A DNA stretch of 64,000 nt, taken from NCBI GenBank assembly GCA_963920665.1, contig OY987266.1, forward strand, positions 5,461,001 through 5,525,000, given 5' to 3'. The notes beneath the pieces were generated by a model. It was not told the DNA's origin and did not search any database. It saw only the letters and a list, made by a program, of their open reading frames with translations. Source of the stretch: Straminergon stramineum (taxonomy: Eukaryota > Streptophyta > Bryopsida > Hypnales > Calliergonaceae). The translations under genes were made by a program, and so were the position numbers. Shown here in pieces: positions 1 through 11,127 of the stretch. Numbering within the stretch: position 1 is the stretch's first letter; each line of letters begins with the position of its first letter.

Positions 1-139
1 GGACCTCCACATGTCTAGTCATTTCTTAGTTGTGGTCAAGTCATGAGGAACCCCAGTAGAATCCGACGTGGACCTCCATGTGGGAAGTCATTTCTAAGTC
101 ATGTTCAAGTTATAAATAACCCTTGTAGAATCCGACGTG
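1..139. repeat. two tandem copies of a ~70-bp unit
   Basis: Two diverged units start at 1 and 70. Both open with GGACCTCCA and close with TAGAATCCGACGT, and a third start (GGACGGCCACA) follows at 140 before the similarity fades. The array may continue to the left of the window. It lies next to the decayed transposon genes and is probably part of the same mobile DNA. Confidence 0.6.
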
Positions 140-840
140 GACGGCCACATTTGCAATCACGAAGGAGTCATTTTGAAGTTGTGCATTAGGGTTTAGGGTC
201 TCATTAATTGTGACATGTGGATAGTAATTTACAAGTCGTGTTGTAGTGAGATTAGCTAACATCACAAATGACATCGGTAGTCGTGGTTAAGTCATTTTGA
301 AGTGACTGGACACATCTGGATAGCAGTTTAGGGTGCCCACTATCTAGAGAGTAGTCATTCTGTAGTCATCAAGGGATTGATTTCCAGTTGTGATTTAGTC
401 ATTCTTCAACAATGCCTAGATTCTCATTGTGAATGTAGTCAAAAATGAAGTTGTATTCATGTTATGTGAATGACTTAGGGTTCAGGATCACATGTATTTT
501 AGCTTGTAGGAACAATAAAAGCATAACATCCTCCTACCTAGTGCCCGACTACATAGCCTATTCAAAAGACTTCAAAATGCAGAGACTCTAAAGTGTCACA
601 TTGCATGGATGACCCTACATTTGTAATTCACATGTTCTATCTACCATTGTGAACTCCATTCAATGCTTACAAGAAGAAAGATGAGAAGGCTGTTTCACAT
701 TCCAAGGAGCATGGTTAAGTCAAGGTCTCCATGTTTACAAGACCGCAGTCTGTAGTTCTAAAAGTTCAAACACTTTTATGAGTGCCTACCACCCACTAGT
801 CACAACGAATCGAAATTTGGTATCAAGCCAGTTTCACATA
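140..840. other. intergenic, no gene seen
   Basis: No open frame of coding character was seen on either strand. The stretch is rich in short variants of AGTCATT and AAGTCAT and looks like decayed repeat DNA, possibly the untranslated end of the transposon whose minus-strand coding remnants begin at 841. Confidence 0.4.
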
Positions 841-1107
841 CTATTGTCCCCATATTACAGATGACCCCTTCGCATGATGAATGTGAGTCATGTCAGCGGC
901 TTCATTAGGGTACATGAGGGCCACGTTTGCAATAAAAATGTCCCGCACATCCACCTTCAACCAGGACTTTGGAATGGCCTTGAAGTGAAACTGGTGCTCA
1001 CATGGCAATCCACTAATGGTGCCCACTGCCACTTTTTACCGCACAGCCCGAGGGTTCATGAGGAACACTTTGTCACTGACATTTACCTGCAACGTGATAA
1101 TGCTTAG
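841..1107 (-). pseudogene. C-terminal remnant of a transposon-encoded protein
   Basis: Read on the minus strand, the frame runs NVSDKVFLMNPRAVR, a stop, then KVAVGTISGLPCEH and on to AKGSSVIWGQ before a final stop. The blocks VAVGTI, IPKSWLKVDV, NVALMYPNEAAD and AKGSSVIWG read like a real protein rather than random translation. The layout (a VAxGTI strand, then a lysine-valine stretch, then a closing WG) resembles from memory the C-terminal domain of plant En/Spm-type transposon ORFs of the transposase_24 class. That assignment is an inference. The internal stop marks it as decayed. Other fragments of the same minus-strand gene set lie at 1592-1816, 2078-2442, 4235-4620 and 5143-7785. Confidence 0.45.
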
Positions 1108-1591
1108 CCACTTCACATCTCCAATAATTGGTCACAGAAAAAAAAATAAAAAATGAATACTATTGTTCAGTGACTATATGGCCACTACTCATTGACTAGG
1201 AAATGACTACCGAGCGACTGCTTCTGTCCGACAACTACATCTTCAACAACACATGATTGGATGTCACTAGAGCCTAATGAGACATGAGGAGTAATTTAAT
1301 GTTGCGTATAACAGTGCAAGGGCATCAATACGTAGAGTGTCACTAACACTCACAAGGGGCACAGGGATTTAGGTGGAATGGTAGAATTCCACTACTATAC
1401 AAGACTGTCCATTCGTACCTTACCTTCAACTATTGCATACTAGGATTTCGGGTACTACAGTTTGAGGAGTTCACATGTTAATCCACAATGACCTCTTCAA
1501 GTAATCGGCAAAGTAGTTAGCCATGATGGAACAAGTCGCTGGTGATGTCCGCTTACCCTACCAAGAATCTGCTAAATTTGGAAGACAGGCT

Positions 1592-1816
1592 TTAGGCTTC
1601 ATGCTTGCAGCACAACTCTGTTTTGCAATGACTTTGCAAGAAGTGGCATAGTAAAATGTGTGGACTATAGAGTTCTCTACTTCTATCATCCGTTGCCTCG
1701 AAATTATTGGATCTACAGTGCCCTGCATCTGCTAGAAGTACTGTAACGTATCCTTTCGCTATGTTCTTCGAATCCCCTACTATATGGAATTCATAGAGTA
1801 CTACCTTCATGACCAC
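1592..1816 (-). pseudogene. transposon protein remnant
   Basis: The minus-strand open frame encodes MKVVLYEFHIVGDSKNIAKG followed by YVTVLLADAG and ends CCKHEA. The N-terminal half resembles a strand-rich substrate-binding or accessory domain, with a hydrophobic strand, an AKG turn, then YVTVLLADAG. The downstream half is cysteine and histidine rich. It is not identified. Its strand and position place it between the two better fragments at 841-1107 and 2078-2442. Confidence 0.35.
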
Positions 1817-2077
1817 GACGGTTCCCTATAGATACTACAGGATGGTTAGGTCATTCTTCCGAGGAACGTCTTCAACATGAATAAGGAATAACACTGACGT
1901 GACTCGGACAGAACTTCTACAAGCGGAAATGATTGGGATTTCACTTTGGCGTGACTTGTCAACGACAGTAGGTACACTCAGTGACCATGACAAGGAAATG
2001 GAAGTATCTCACCTTCTTCAATGCCTCGTCACGTTTCTGTCCCGTGCTAGATGCACCCTTGGATCTGCTCTCCTACT

Positions 2078-2442
2078 TCAAGGTCCCTTTTTGCATGCAC
2101 AACGACCACTTGTTAGACATTGAGTGGAATTGAAGGTGAGGGGACATTGCGTAGCTAAAGCTCGTAGTTTGCTAGTCCCCTCACCTTCTACAACATCCAA
2201 AAATTCATATGGTGTTCCGTTTTTGCATTTCTGGATCATTTCAACCATTGATTCGTTGACAATTTGAGGGTAGGTCGATCGAAAAGACACCACATCCGGA
2301 CATTTCCAAAAGGCCTCCAGCAATGGCCACAAGAACTATTTCAAGTACTCCTTGTCATCAGCCAAAGTATGCAGCCACTTCACATAGAACGGTGTCGTGT
2401 TGAGAGGAGTGCGCTTAGAGAACACGTGAAGTGTCTGGCTAC
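2078..2442 (-). pseudogene. transposon-encoded hypothetical protein, broken by a stop
   Basis: The minus strand reads HVFSKRTPLNTTPFYVKWLH, then TLADDKEYLK, an in-frame TAG, then FLWPLLEAFWKCPDVVSF, STYPQIVNESMVEMIQKCK and NGTPYEFLDVVEGEG. Composition and continuity through the single stop show a once-functional coding segment of about 120 residues. No catalytic motif was recognised. The sense strand matches every other coding fragment between 841 and 7785, so this is probably one exon of the same degenerate element. Confidence 0.5.
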
Positions 2443-4234
2443 TAGTTGTAGACCTTCGATGGAGATTCTTGTAACTTGTATCTTCTCTCAGTCTTGGAAG
2501 TCTTCAAGCTTGAATCTTCACCCAATCTTCACTCATCCTATTTTGTGGTGGATCCAAAAAGGTATGGGTAAGGGTGTGTAATAAGAAACAAGTTTTTGGA
2601 CAGGTAAAACGGGACAGCAGAATACGAGCTGCCGTCTGAATGATGGGCTCCTAAACCTCAAATTCATCGGTCAACTGGTCATTAATCCAACCTCACCAAT
2701 GAGAATGACATAAGATTCGACCATGTGGGTGATCAATCCCACTTCGTTGCCCACAACACAAAAAGAGGCTAAATTGAATACTTACATAGCCTGCAATAGG
2801 TTTACAATGCAAAATTGAATGCAACGATCCTCCAAATTCGGATTGGAACAACAATAAAAGACAACGGGCCTCCAAAACTGGCCAGGAATAACAAAGCCAC
2901 AAGGCATAGCACACGGCTAGGTCCTTGGCATGTACGGCCCTTGAATCTTCAAGTCTTCATGTCTTGGACTCTTTAAATCTTTAAATCTTGAAAAGAACTC
3001 CAAAGGGCAAAACAAAACACACTAAAGAACTACTCTTTACACTAGCTGTGACCTTCTTTCTAGTGCCACAAATAGCTTAAGTCTCCAAATTCTTAGTGTA
3101 ATAGCATTTTGGAAATTTAACTTCACAATCAAGATACCCTTTAAATTTCAAGTCTAACTAAGCTACTGTCCAAAAGTTATTAGATTGCAAAGTAGAGGTT
3201 CCTTAATTCCCTTGGCAACCAACTACTGCCTCTATAATCTCTTATAAATTTTGAAATACAAACCCAAATTACAAGTGTGATAGCAATTTAGAATCCTAAC
3301 ACTAATATCTACAACTTGAAAAAGTTTCTTAAGAAACTAAAACTTTGTCCAAAAGTTAATGAGGAACAAAATTTCGGTTTCCTAAACTATGAAGGCAGTC
3401 GACCCTCCTATCTTTCACAATTCATAACTTTTTCAATATGAGTCCAAATCAAGTAAATGAACTCATTATGGATAGAAAATTTTACAAACTAACTCCCCAA
3501 AAACTTTTGAAGTCATATGAAAAACAAACCCAAAGTAGTAGCCACCACATGTTTCGGCCTTACTTCTCCCGAATTCCAACTTTCCTCCAAGCCTTCAACT
3601 CCTCATAACTTTCTCCTCCAAACTCCAAATCAGATGAGTGATGACTTTTTAGAAAGCTACTACAATGATATACACTCCCTACAAATATGAAGACAAATTA
3701 AGAATTACTTCAAAAGTTATGGCTCAAAGAAACCTTTGCTCTTCTCAATGGAGAGCCTCGGGTCTTCTTAACTTCAAAACTCTATAACTTTTGATTCACA
3801 AGTCCAAACTTAACTTGCAAGCACAATTTAAAAAGGTCTCATTACAAGAAATCAGATGCCAAAGTTTCAATTTCGAAAGATCAATGTTTAATGAGCTACA
3901 TCCAATCAAAATCTGCCTCCCAAACCCCAACAACCAACACACTCCTCACTTCCCTAAGATTCCCCCTCTACCTTTTCCTCCTCAATTAAGGTGAGAGGTG
4001 GGGGCAATTTAGTCCATGCCCCTACCAAGGCCCACCTAAAATTCTAATCACTTCCCCATTCACACTCACTCCAAATCGTAATCTCTTTGAACTAAAATCC
4101 AAATTCTAATTTCTCTTCTAGTAAATACAATCATCCACTGTGATTTCAATAAACCTTCAAAACATAACTATAAGAACTAAAACTTATCAAATATCAACTA
4201 GAGGTAAAAAAACAAAGTTCCAATCAAAACTTCA
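2443..4234. other. non-coding AT-rich stretch with a recurring AAAAGTTAT word
   Basis: No gene was seen. From about 3160 to 3860 the words CAAAAGTTAT and ATAACTTTT recur roughly every 80 to 190 bases, near 3171, 3350, 3424, 3606, 3710 and 3783. They are often followed or preceded by a TCCAAA block. This looks like a set of strongly diverged tandem units of a non-coding element. The same word recurs in TIR elements at 29238, 35904 and 57632. The plus-strand ORF at 3791-3994 is low-complexity proline and lysine translation and is not called. Confidence 0.4.
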
Positions 4235-4620
4235 CTCCATTTGAAGAAATTTGAGAATGCGTTTAATAGTAGTGGCAACATAATCTGCATGCTCAGCTTT
4301 TGTCAAAGGGTTGACAGGACCTTCCAACCATCATTGGTGGCCACGACTACCCTCCACAGGCCAAGCCATACAAAAGTATTGGTCCTTGTTCTTGCCTTCA
4401 TAACTCGCCTCGAACGTCACTTCACAAGTGCCTAGTTCAGCACATCCGACTTAAAGCAAGATCACCAACGCTCGAGCATCAGCATCAAAATTACCGTGCC
4501 ATCACCACTCCACACGATGTTGTTTAGGCGGTTGAGACGGTCTGGCTTCTTCTCGATGACGTCTAAAATCTTGCGGCAAAAAACATTGATCTGGCAACTG
4601 TGAAAGTGAAAGCTCAAACT
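4235..4620 (-). pseudogene. transposon protein remnant
   Basis: The minus strand gives a coding-like frame: DFRRHREEARPSQPPKQHR, VEWWHGNFDADARALVILL, a stop, VGCAELGTCEVTFEASYEG, KNKDQYFCMAWPVEGSRG, a stop, WLEGPVNPLTKAEHADYVAT, TIKRILKFLQM. Two in-frame stops show decay. The family is not recognised. It lies about 0.5 kb downstream of the longer remnant at 5143-7785 on the same strand and may be its 3' exon. Confidence 0.4.
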
Positions 4621-5142
4621 CAGCATCAGGTTGAGGCTCTTCATCTTGAGACTCAGAAAAACCCTCCAATTCGACATTTGTACTACAAAGTAGAAAACAA
4701 ACTCACTAATAAGGTTGAATGAAGGTTTAAGGTAAACCCATCCACTTATACATCTTCATAGGACAATGTCACCTTTAAGCCTCTCAACCCCATAGCGTCA
4801 CTATGAAGTTATTGAACAAAATATATAATAATATGTTTTTACAATATGTACCAAATTACTACAGGACAACGGAGTATTGATTAGGATGTTTGCCTTTGGA
4901 TTGCACTCTACCCTTTTCCTCTTACTATCCACTATAATCGTGTTGGCAGCTGTAAATAATGGCCATCCCTCATATACTGCATTTAAGTTCTTTCCCTAAG
5001 ATGTTATGTCCCCTTCCAAAAGTGCAAGTAATTGACCGCCTGGTCCTGATCAATTAAATAAAGAAATGGGCTGTTTGCCACTCTTCAATGGGGGCAAGAA
5101 GGTGGGAAGAACGTCCTCCATGTATGCTACATTATTGCTTCC

Positions 5143-7785
5143 CTAAAATGCTACTGTAAAGTACTCAGAACAACACGCTAAGAAAGGTTTCAACCAAGGT
5201 TGGAATACTACTCTCCTACACTTTGTTTTCATGCTTGGATGTATTCTATTATTCTGATTTGTGACATTAAGCAAGCTTAAGTCCAGTAGTGTTCCATGTA
5301 TGTTAAAAATAATTAATTTGGACCCCCTCCCACTATGACCACCTCTGTGAGCAATTAATAACTCCGTGACCGACTTCCCAAACCAGACCTCGTTCGACGC
5401 GTTGTACACAGCATCTGTAGAGGAATAAACCTTCGTGGGAGACCTCGTCAGTCGTCGACTCTTCCTCATTGGCACTACTGCAGGCTCTGGCAATGCAGCA
5501 TTGTCGGTGACAGCATCCGAGTCGACCTCCTCAGGAATGCTTTCTTTTGGGGTTGGCACTTCAATGGCAAGAAGAGAGACCCTAATTGGTGAAACGCTCC
5601 CTACAGCCTCCCCTACGTCTGTTCTAGCTTCGTTCCCCTCCTTCTTTGTAGGATTTAAGCACAATTCAGGGCTCTCCCCTTCCTGGATGACGTCCCTTAC
5701 CTGCAACTGGATGACTACCATGGGAACTGCTACCTTTGTCACCTCCTCTGTCAACTTTCGAGCAGCCTCCATCACCTCTTGCAACAACTTCTAAGTTGTC
5801 TCCATCACCTTCTTCTCTAACTTCCCAACAAGTTCCGTGAACTCCTTAGTGACCTTCTCTAAAGGCGAGGTACTCTATTGTTGCCATGAGCCCTCTAGAG
5901 TGGGGTGGTCTTTGACCTGAGATGACAAATTGGAGTCCTTATTGCGAGGTGGATTGGGGTTGTGCTCCTTCAGTGCCCAACGCGGAGACATCAGAGGTGG
6001 GCTCATCCGAGTCAGAGGAAAGGGTTACCTCAGACTTCTTCACAAGCTGATTTGGGTGACGGCTTCTTCCCTGTACTGGCCCCCTTGCCTTTTCCCATGA
6101 CCTTCGACACTGTCATTAGCTTCTTCCTTGAATTTGGCAGAAGGCCAGTAGCTTCAACAAACTTCATCCCATCGAACTCTTGGTTTTCCAATGCAAACTA
6201 AGTGATTGACAAGCTGCCTTCATTATCGTGGGCGGACCTTTCCATGAAGGTGTGGAACATGCTCCTCAAATGCTCTATAGCTGTTGCTTGCGTTTTTAAA
6301 GTGGCTAACACTTGCGTAAACTTAACATCCACATCGTTCTTCAAAGACTCCACCACTACCCTCAAAGATGAGTGCTCTACAACAACAGTCTACATAACCC
6401 AACCCAATGCTCTCAATGCAAATGTCATTCACATTGTGACATATTGGTCATTCTCAAGGCAACTGCAATCACAGTGAAGCGTGCATATATACAAACAGAT
6501 GCAACTCCAGAACAACTTCTCTTCCACTCAAGAATGACTAAGACAAAATTGAGGCACGATTGCTATGCAACTACACATTGAGTGTAGTTGAAAAGCAACT
6601 GCGGTGGAGCCAATAATGAGTTGTTTCATTGATGCAGCATACACGACCCTCGCATAACGGTAATGTAGTTGATACCGTTTGGAGTACCTGGTCTCACCTT
6701 CCTACAAGTCGTGCTCATAGATGTTTTCATTTCTGTATAGGATAGTAGAAGGGGACTTCAGAAACACCAATTCCATGTCCTGCCTTGGAAAATTCCGTGG
6801 CAACAATATAGACACCTACCTAAGCAAAACTAAGTGCAATCCCTCATACATTTAGTAGGACATTTCAGAATTCATAAGACAGATGCATGGCAGATACAAA
6901 TTGAAGCTATGGTAGACATACAACTACACTCAAAATGTAGAGATAAAAAACAAGTACCCTATAACAAGGTCACTTACGGTCAAAGCACCTATGCTGCCTG
7001 GATTGCTACGCAAGCCTTCTGCTATGTCCGTGTTGCCAAGACTACTACCCGCTAATCCTTCCATCTGTAGGAATCCGAGCAAATTGAAATCAGCCCCGGG
7101 GATGAAAATCAATGCCACCACTTATTGGATTTTATTCTTAACTGATACAATACAGCAAGTAAAACTATGCAAGTACATTCAAGAGAGGGACAAAACAAAG
7201 GGTCTCACTACAACTGCCTCTTTCCTTGCTCTTCCTTTCCGGCCAACTTGGTCGTAATTCACCACTTTCTGACGAGTCGAAGCCATTTTTTGCGCCTTCA
7301 CCTACTGGGTGTTTGTCTTCCAGTATTGTATGAGGCGTACCCACTGGTCGTCATCAACATGTAGGGGGCATGCTTCTTGTCCTTTCAGCCATTTGGACTT
7401 CAATCTAGATCTCTCGAATTTCACGTATCGTGTGATAGCTGTGCGAAATCCAACCATACTTAGTAGGTGCCCCAAATACTCAAACTCAGAGTCCAAAGCT
7501 GCCCTCAGTCTCTTCACAACTTGTGGCGCCTACTGTGTCCAATCAACCACATTGAGGTCCAGGATCTTTGGTGTGAAGTCACATATTGCCTCATCCCAGG
7601 CATTCTTGCCTTGACATGCTGCATCAATATCACCATTGTCTTGCACATAGACACGATTGGGCTTTTTCTCTAAGGTGGCACGTTCCAAGCTTGTCCACGC
7701 ATATGTTTGGCATCTCTTCCTCTTCTCATGCCGGACTTCACTGTCCTGTAACGGTGCTATTGCGGCCTCTGACCATGAACCTAGG
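5143..7785 (-). pseudogene. degenerate intron-containing transposase-like gene (plant En/Spm / transposase_24-like)
   Basis: Fragments on the minus strand read in order as one decayed gene. At 7785-7300: SWSEAAIAPLQDSEVRHEKR to NAWDEAICDFTPKILDLNVV, a TAG, LRAALDSEFEYLGHLLSMVG, FERSRLKSKWLKGQE, then DDQWVRLIQYWK. After another TAG come KMASTRQKVVNYDQVGRKGR. An 87-bp exon follows at 6978-7064. Then, from 6389 down, comes a coiled-coil-like piece (ESLKNDVDVKFTQVLATLKT), a TAG near 6198, and FDGMKFVEATGLLPNSRKK. A frameshift near 6030 leads to SSDSDEPTSDVSALGTEG. Last comes an acidic tail with MRKSRRLTRSPTKVYSS. The tryptophan/YW block followed by a serine-arginine segment resembles plant transposase_24-type ORFs, recalled from memory only. 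At least four stops and one frameshift show it is dead. Confidence 0.5.
6978..7064 (-). other. preserved 29-codon internal exon of the degenerate transposon gene
   Basis: On the minus strand the segment is preceded by TTCCTACAG and followed directly by GTAAGT. Between them is an uninterrupted phase-0 frame, MEGLAGSSLGNTDIAEGLRS then NPGSIGALT. It sits between the YW-block fragment and the coiled-coil fragment, so it reads as a spliced internal exon of a plant-type transposon gene. Confidence 0.5.
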
Positions 7786-10700
7786 TAGGATGGCCATGGT
7801 GGTGGAAGCCCTCCACAAGTCTGCAGTGGTCAGAGTTGTTCTGTTGAACGCATTTTGGGATTCGAGTGTCGAATTGTTTGTTTGACGTCGCATATCGTAT
7901 AAGACGAGTGTCGCATACACTAGACAATTTTGTCACATAAGGCCTTATCTTAGCAGTAGAGACAATTTGAAATCTCCCTTTATTTATGATCCATAATTTA
8001 GAATGTAATAAGTGATCATTAAATTGAAACACTTCAATAAAATGAAACTCAAATATGTCAAGATTGAAAATAGAAAGTGCTTTATTTGAAAGTCAACCTT
8101 AAAGTTGACTTTATTAGACCAACAAGGGGGTCTACTAGATGTGTTGGACGTTATGTTTGTTATGTTGTCGAGTTATTCGACCGAACAACCATAGCTGTGG
8201 TTGAGAGGGTTGTTGTGGCATCCATTGCCCCGGAACTACAAATAAGTACTAGTTCATGTTTTGATGTCTATGTCATGTTTTAGATCTAAATATTAACCTA
8301 TTGCAAGGCTTTGACCTTGTCTAGTGAGATATCTTTCTCTGCAATCAATATTTAGTGAAGTTTTTGCCTCACAACAAAACTTTGATCCTAATTCCTAGGA
8401 ATTTTGGCCAAATCATTTGAAATGGTGAAGCTTTGACTCTAGGAATAACTTTTAGGGGCCTTGTAGTGGTTTCCCCTTCTTTTTTTTTACATGCTTAGTC
8501 TTGGGGTTGCACCCATACGACACAACTTTGGCTCTCTTTTCAATTTCTCTTTCCCAAATTTGAAGTTAAACCATTCATATAGAAAGCCTTTCAACCTAAA
8601 AGATTGATTTATAGAGATTTGGAGAAATTTTCTTTTGTACAAATTTGCCCTAGGATTGCCCCTACATGACGAAGTTTTGTCCCTCTAACTTTTACTTTCT
8701 CTCTATTCTTTTTTTCCATAGGAATCATCTTGCCTACGAAGCTCTGAACCTACCACAACTACTTAAAAGCCAAGAACCTCCTTTAGTTTCCCTTATTTTA
8801 GTGAGCATCTAACCATAGTGAGTCTCTCTAAACCTTTGTCTTTTATTACTTTTTGGCTAAGTTAGTTGAGCCTTTAGTTGGAACAATTTGCCTTTTTTTC
8901 TTTCCATTAGAGTTAGCATTGTTTTGAAAGAAAATTCCAGAAAGTACCCCCAAAACCATAGAGAGTGAGAATTCTAGTTTACTTTTAGAAAATACCCAAA
9001 TTGAAAGAAGAAAACTCAAAACTATTAGAAGTTCAAGTGAAAATAATTCCATTATTTAGGTGAGAATCTTCAAGGTGGACCTAAAGAGGGTTTTTTTTAT
9101 TTGATTATTTTTCCTATTCATTGAATTGTTGGTCGGTCATTAAATTAGATTCCAATAGGAGTTAGGAGGTTGGAATTTGTTTAAGTTTTAATTTGTTAAA
9201 CCTAATAAGCCAAGTAGATAAATAAAAAATAAAATAAAATTTTTGAAATGATAGGAAAACATTTATAAACAAATAGGGAAATAATCTTCTAAATATTTAA
9301 AATTAGGCACCATAGGAAATATATATTATCAAAAGTAGTTCCTAAAAACCAAAGGAATTATTCAATACTACAAACTAACAAAGTTTTAAGGAATTGGTGA
9401 AGGAATTAGAAAAATTAGAAAGGAAATTATTCAAGAATCATTGAATTTTAACCTTTCTAACTACTTGCATGGCTAAAGCATGATGGAGGGTCACACATTT
9501 TATGAAACAATAATGCTCGTGGTGTGCAACAATGAGACCCCAACCACTCTTGACACCAAGGGATGTTAGTAAAATCCTTTATTTTGAATTTTGAATTTGC
9601 AAAGAGTTAGAATCAGGAATTTGAAAGTTATCACTTAGATTAGAGATTTGAAAATCAATTTGGAATTAGGAAGCTTATAGGAAATTTCCAAAGGTTTCTA
9701 GAAACATATCACACTTTAATAATTACTAAAATTTGAGAAAGTCACGAGCAAATAAACTTTAGACTTAAAAGTGGATGAAAAATAATCAATTTCATCCAAA
9801 GAAATCCAAAGGGGAATCTAAAAAAGAATTAGGAATCTAGGATAGATTCAAGAAAATTGTTTATAAATGAAAGTTGATTTACCCAGTTAACCCTAAAATG
9901 TCCAAATTCATCTTTAGAATTGACAATTGAAGAAAAATCATTATAAAGTACTATTATTTGGAAGCATATTTTTGAATTGATATACAAATAACTTGGGGAG
10001 TGCATTAAGTGGTAGAAGTAGCCATATAGGTACGAACAAATGTAAGGTGCCAAAAAAACATTGGGGTATAAAAATTATAATTTGATTGATTATACTATAG
10101 TATATGTATAATGTCATTGGGTGTATTGTAAATACTATTGGGTGTGGATTAATGGCATACATTAGAAAAAAATTAGACTTAATATACCTCCCCCTTTTTT
10201 AATAATTTACTGGAATAAAAGGTTCAATTATGGATTTAGGGTTGGCATTGAACCCCACATTTACACTACATTGTCCTTTTATTTTAGATTCTTTAAGCTC
10301 TGATGAATTAACTTGCATGTACCAATGTTAGCTTGAGATTTAAATGAGGGTCATCAACCTATTATGTGTAGTTTGTGTTGTATTTAGCTTGGACTTTTAT
10401 TATGCACAAACAAGTATATGTTGTATTTACCAACAATTACACATTGATAAACTAGCTTACTAAGAATTTTTATTCGCCTCCAATTAATTTATGAGGAGAC
10501 TTTGTCGCTTAGATTCATAACCACATCACATATTAATCAGTAAGAATTCTTTGTGTAGCCATTATATGTTTGGAGGGTTATATGAGTCATTTGCCTTGGT
10601 TTGTGTGTAAATACACTTAACCAAATTCTCACATCAATTTGGCCCCATAATGATATGTTGGACTTGCCTAAGTGCTTGAACCACATGCACTATCTATACT

Positions 10701-10828
10701 TGCTACTTTATAAGCTAATTCCCTCATGAAAGGCTTTGCATCTCATAAAGAGCTAAGAATGCTTTTAGGTTGCATGATCACAAACCATTGAAACTGAGCA
10801 ACTACTTGAATCTTCTCTCTTCAACTAA
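7786..10828. other. intergenic, AT-rich, no gene seen
   Basis: Short ORFs on both strands are A/T-driven and lack coding character. From about 8280 to 8760 the words AAGCTTTGA, GAAGTTTTG and related variants recur (near 8307, 8359, 8427, 8667), suggesting an old diverged repeat. The rest carries no structure that could be supported. Confidence 0.35.
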
Positions 10829-11127
10829 CATTACAAAAAAATTCAGTCTTCAAAGAGGCCGCAAGTTTTGCACCCCTACGCTGTAATTATAGAAAAAATA
10901 TCAAAATCAAAAATTTATTTTTGATTTTTCTAAATTTGGAATCTGACGTGGCAATATTGGTGACACGTCATCAACACGTCATATTGACTATTAATTTATT
11001 TTTTAATTCCTTAACTCTTTTTTTAAATTCAAAAAATAATATTTTTTAATTTTTCTGTAGTTGCACCACAGGGGTGCTAGAAATGAAGTCTCAACAGCTC
11101 TCTACAAGGCTGTAATTTTTTGTAATG
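10829..11127 (+). mobile_element. MITE-like TIR element, copy 1
   Basis: The left end is CATTACAAAAAAATTCAG and the right end is the diverged complement CTGTAATTTTTTGTAATG, giving about 18-bp terminal inverted repeats around 299 bp without coding capacity. A second, inverted copy at 39494-39735 shares interior landmarks: AAAGAGGC, CAAGTTTTGCA, AATTATAGAAAAAA, GACGTGGCA or GATGTGGCA, GTAGTTGCAC and GAAGTCT. Two copies with shared ends and interior support a real non-autonomous DNA transposon family. Confidence 0.7.

Noticed and set aside
1..139. CRISPR-like array
   Set aside because: The two ~70-bp units are directly adjacent and diverged with no unique spacers, and the window is eukaryotic.
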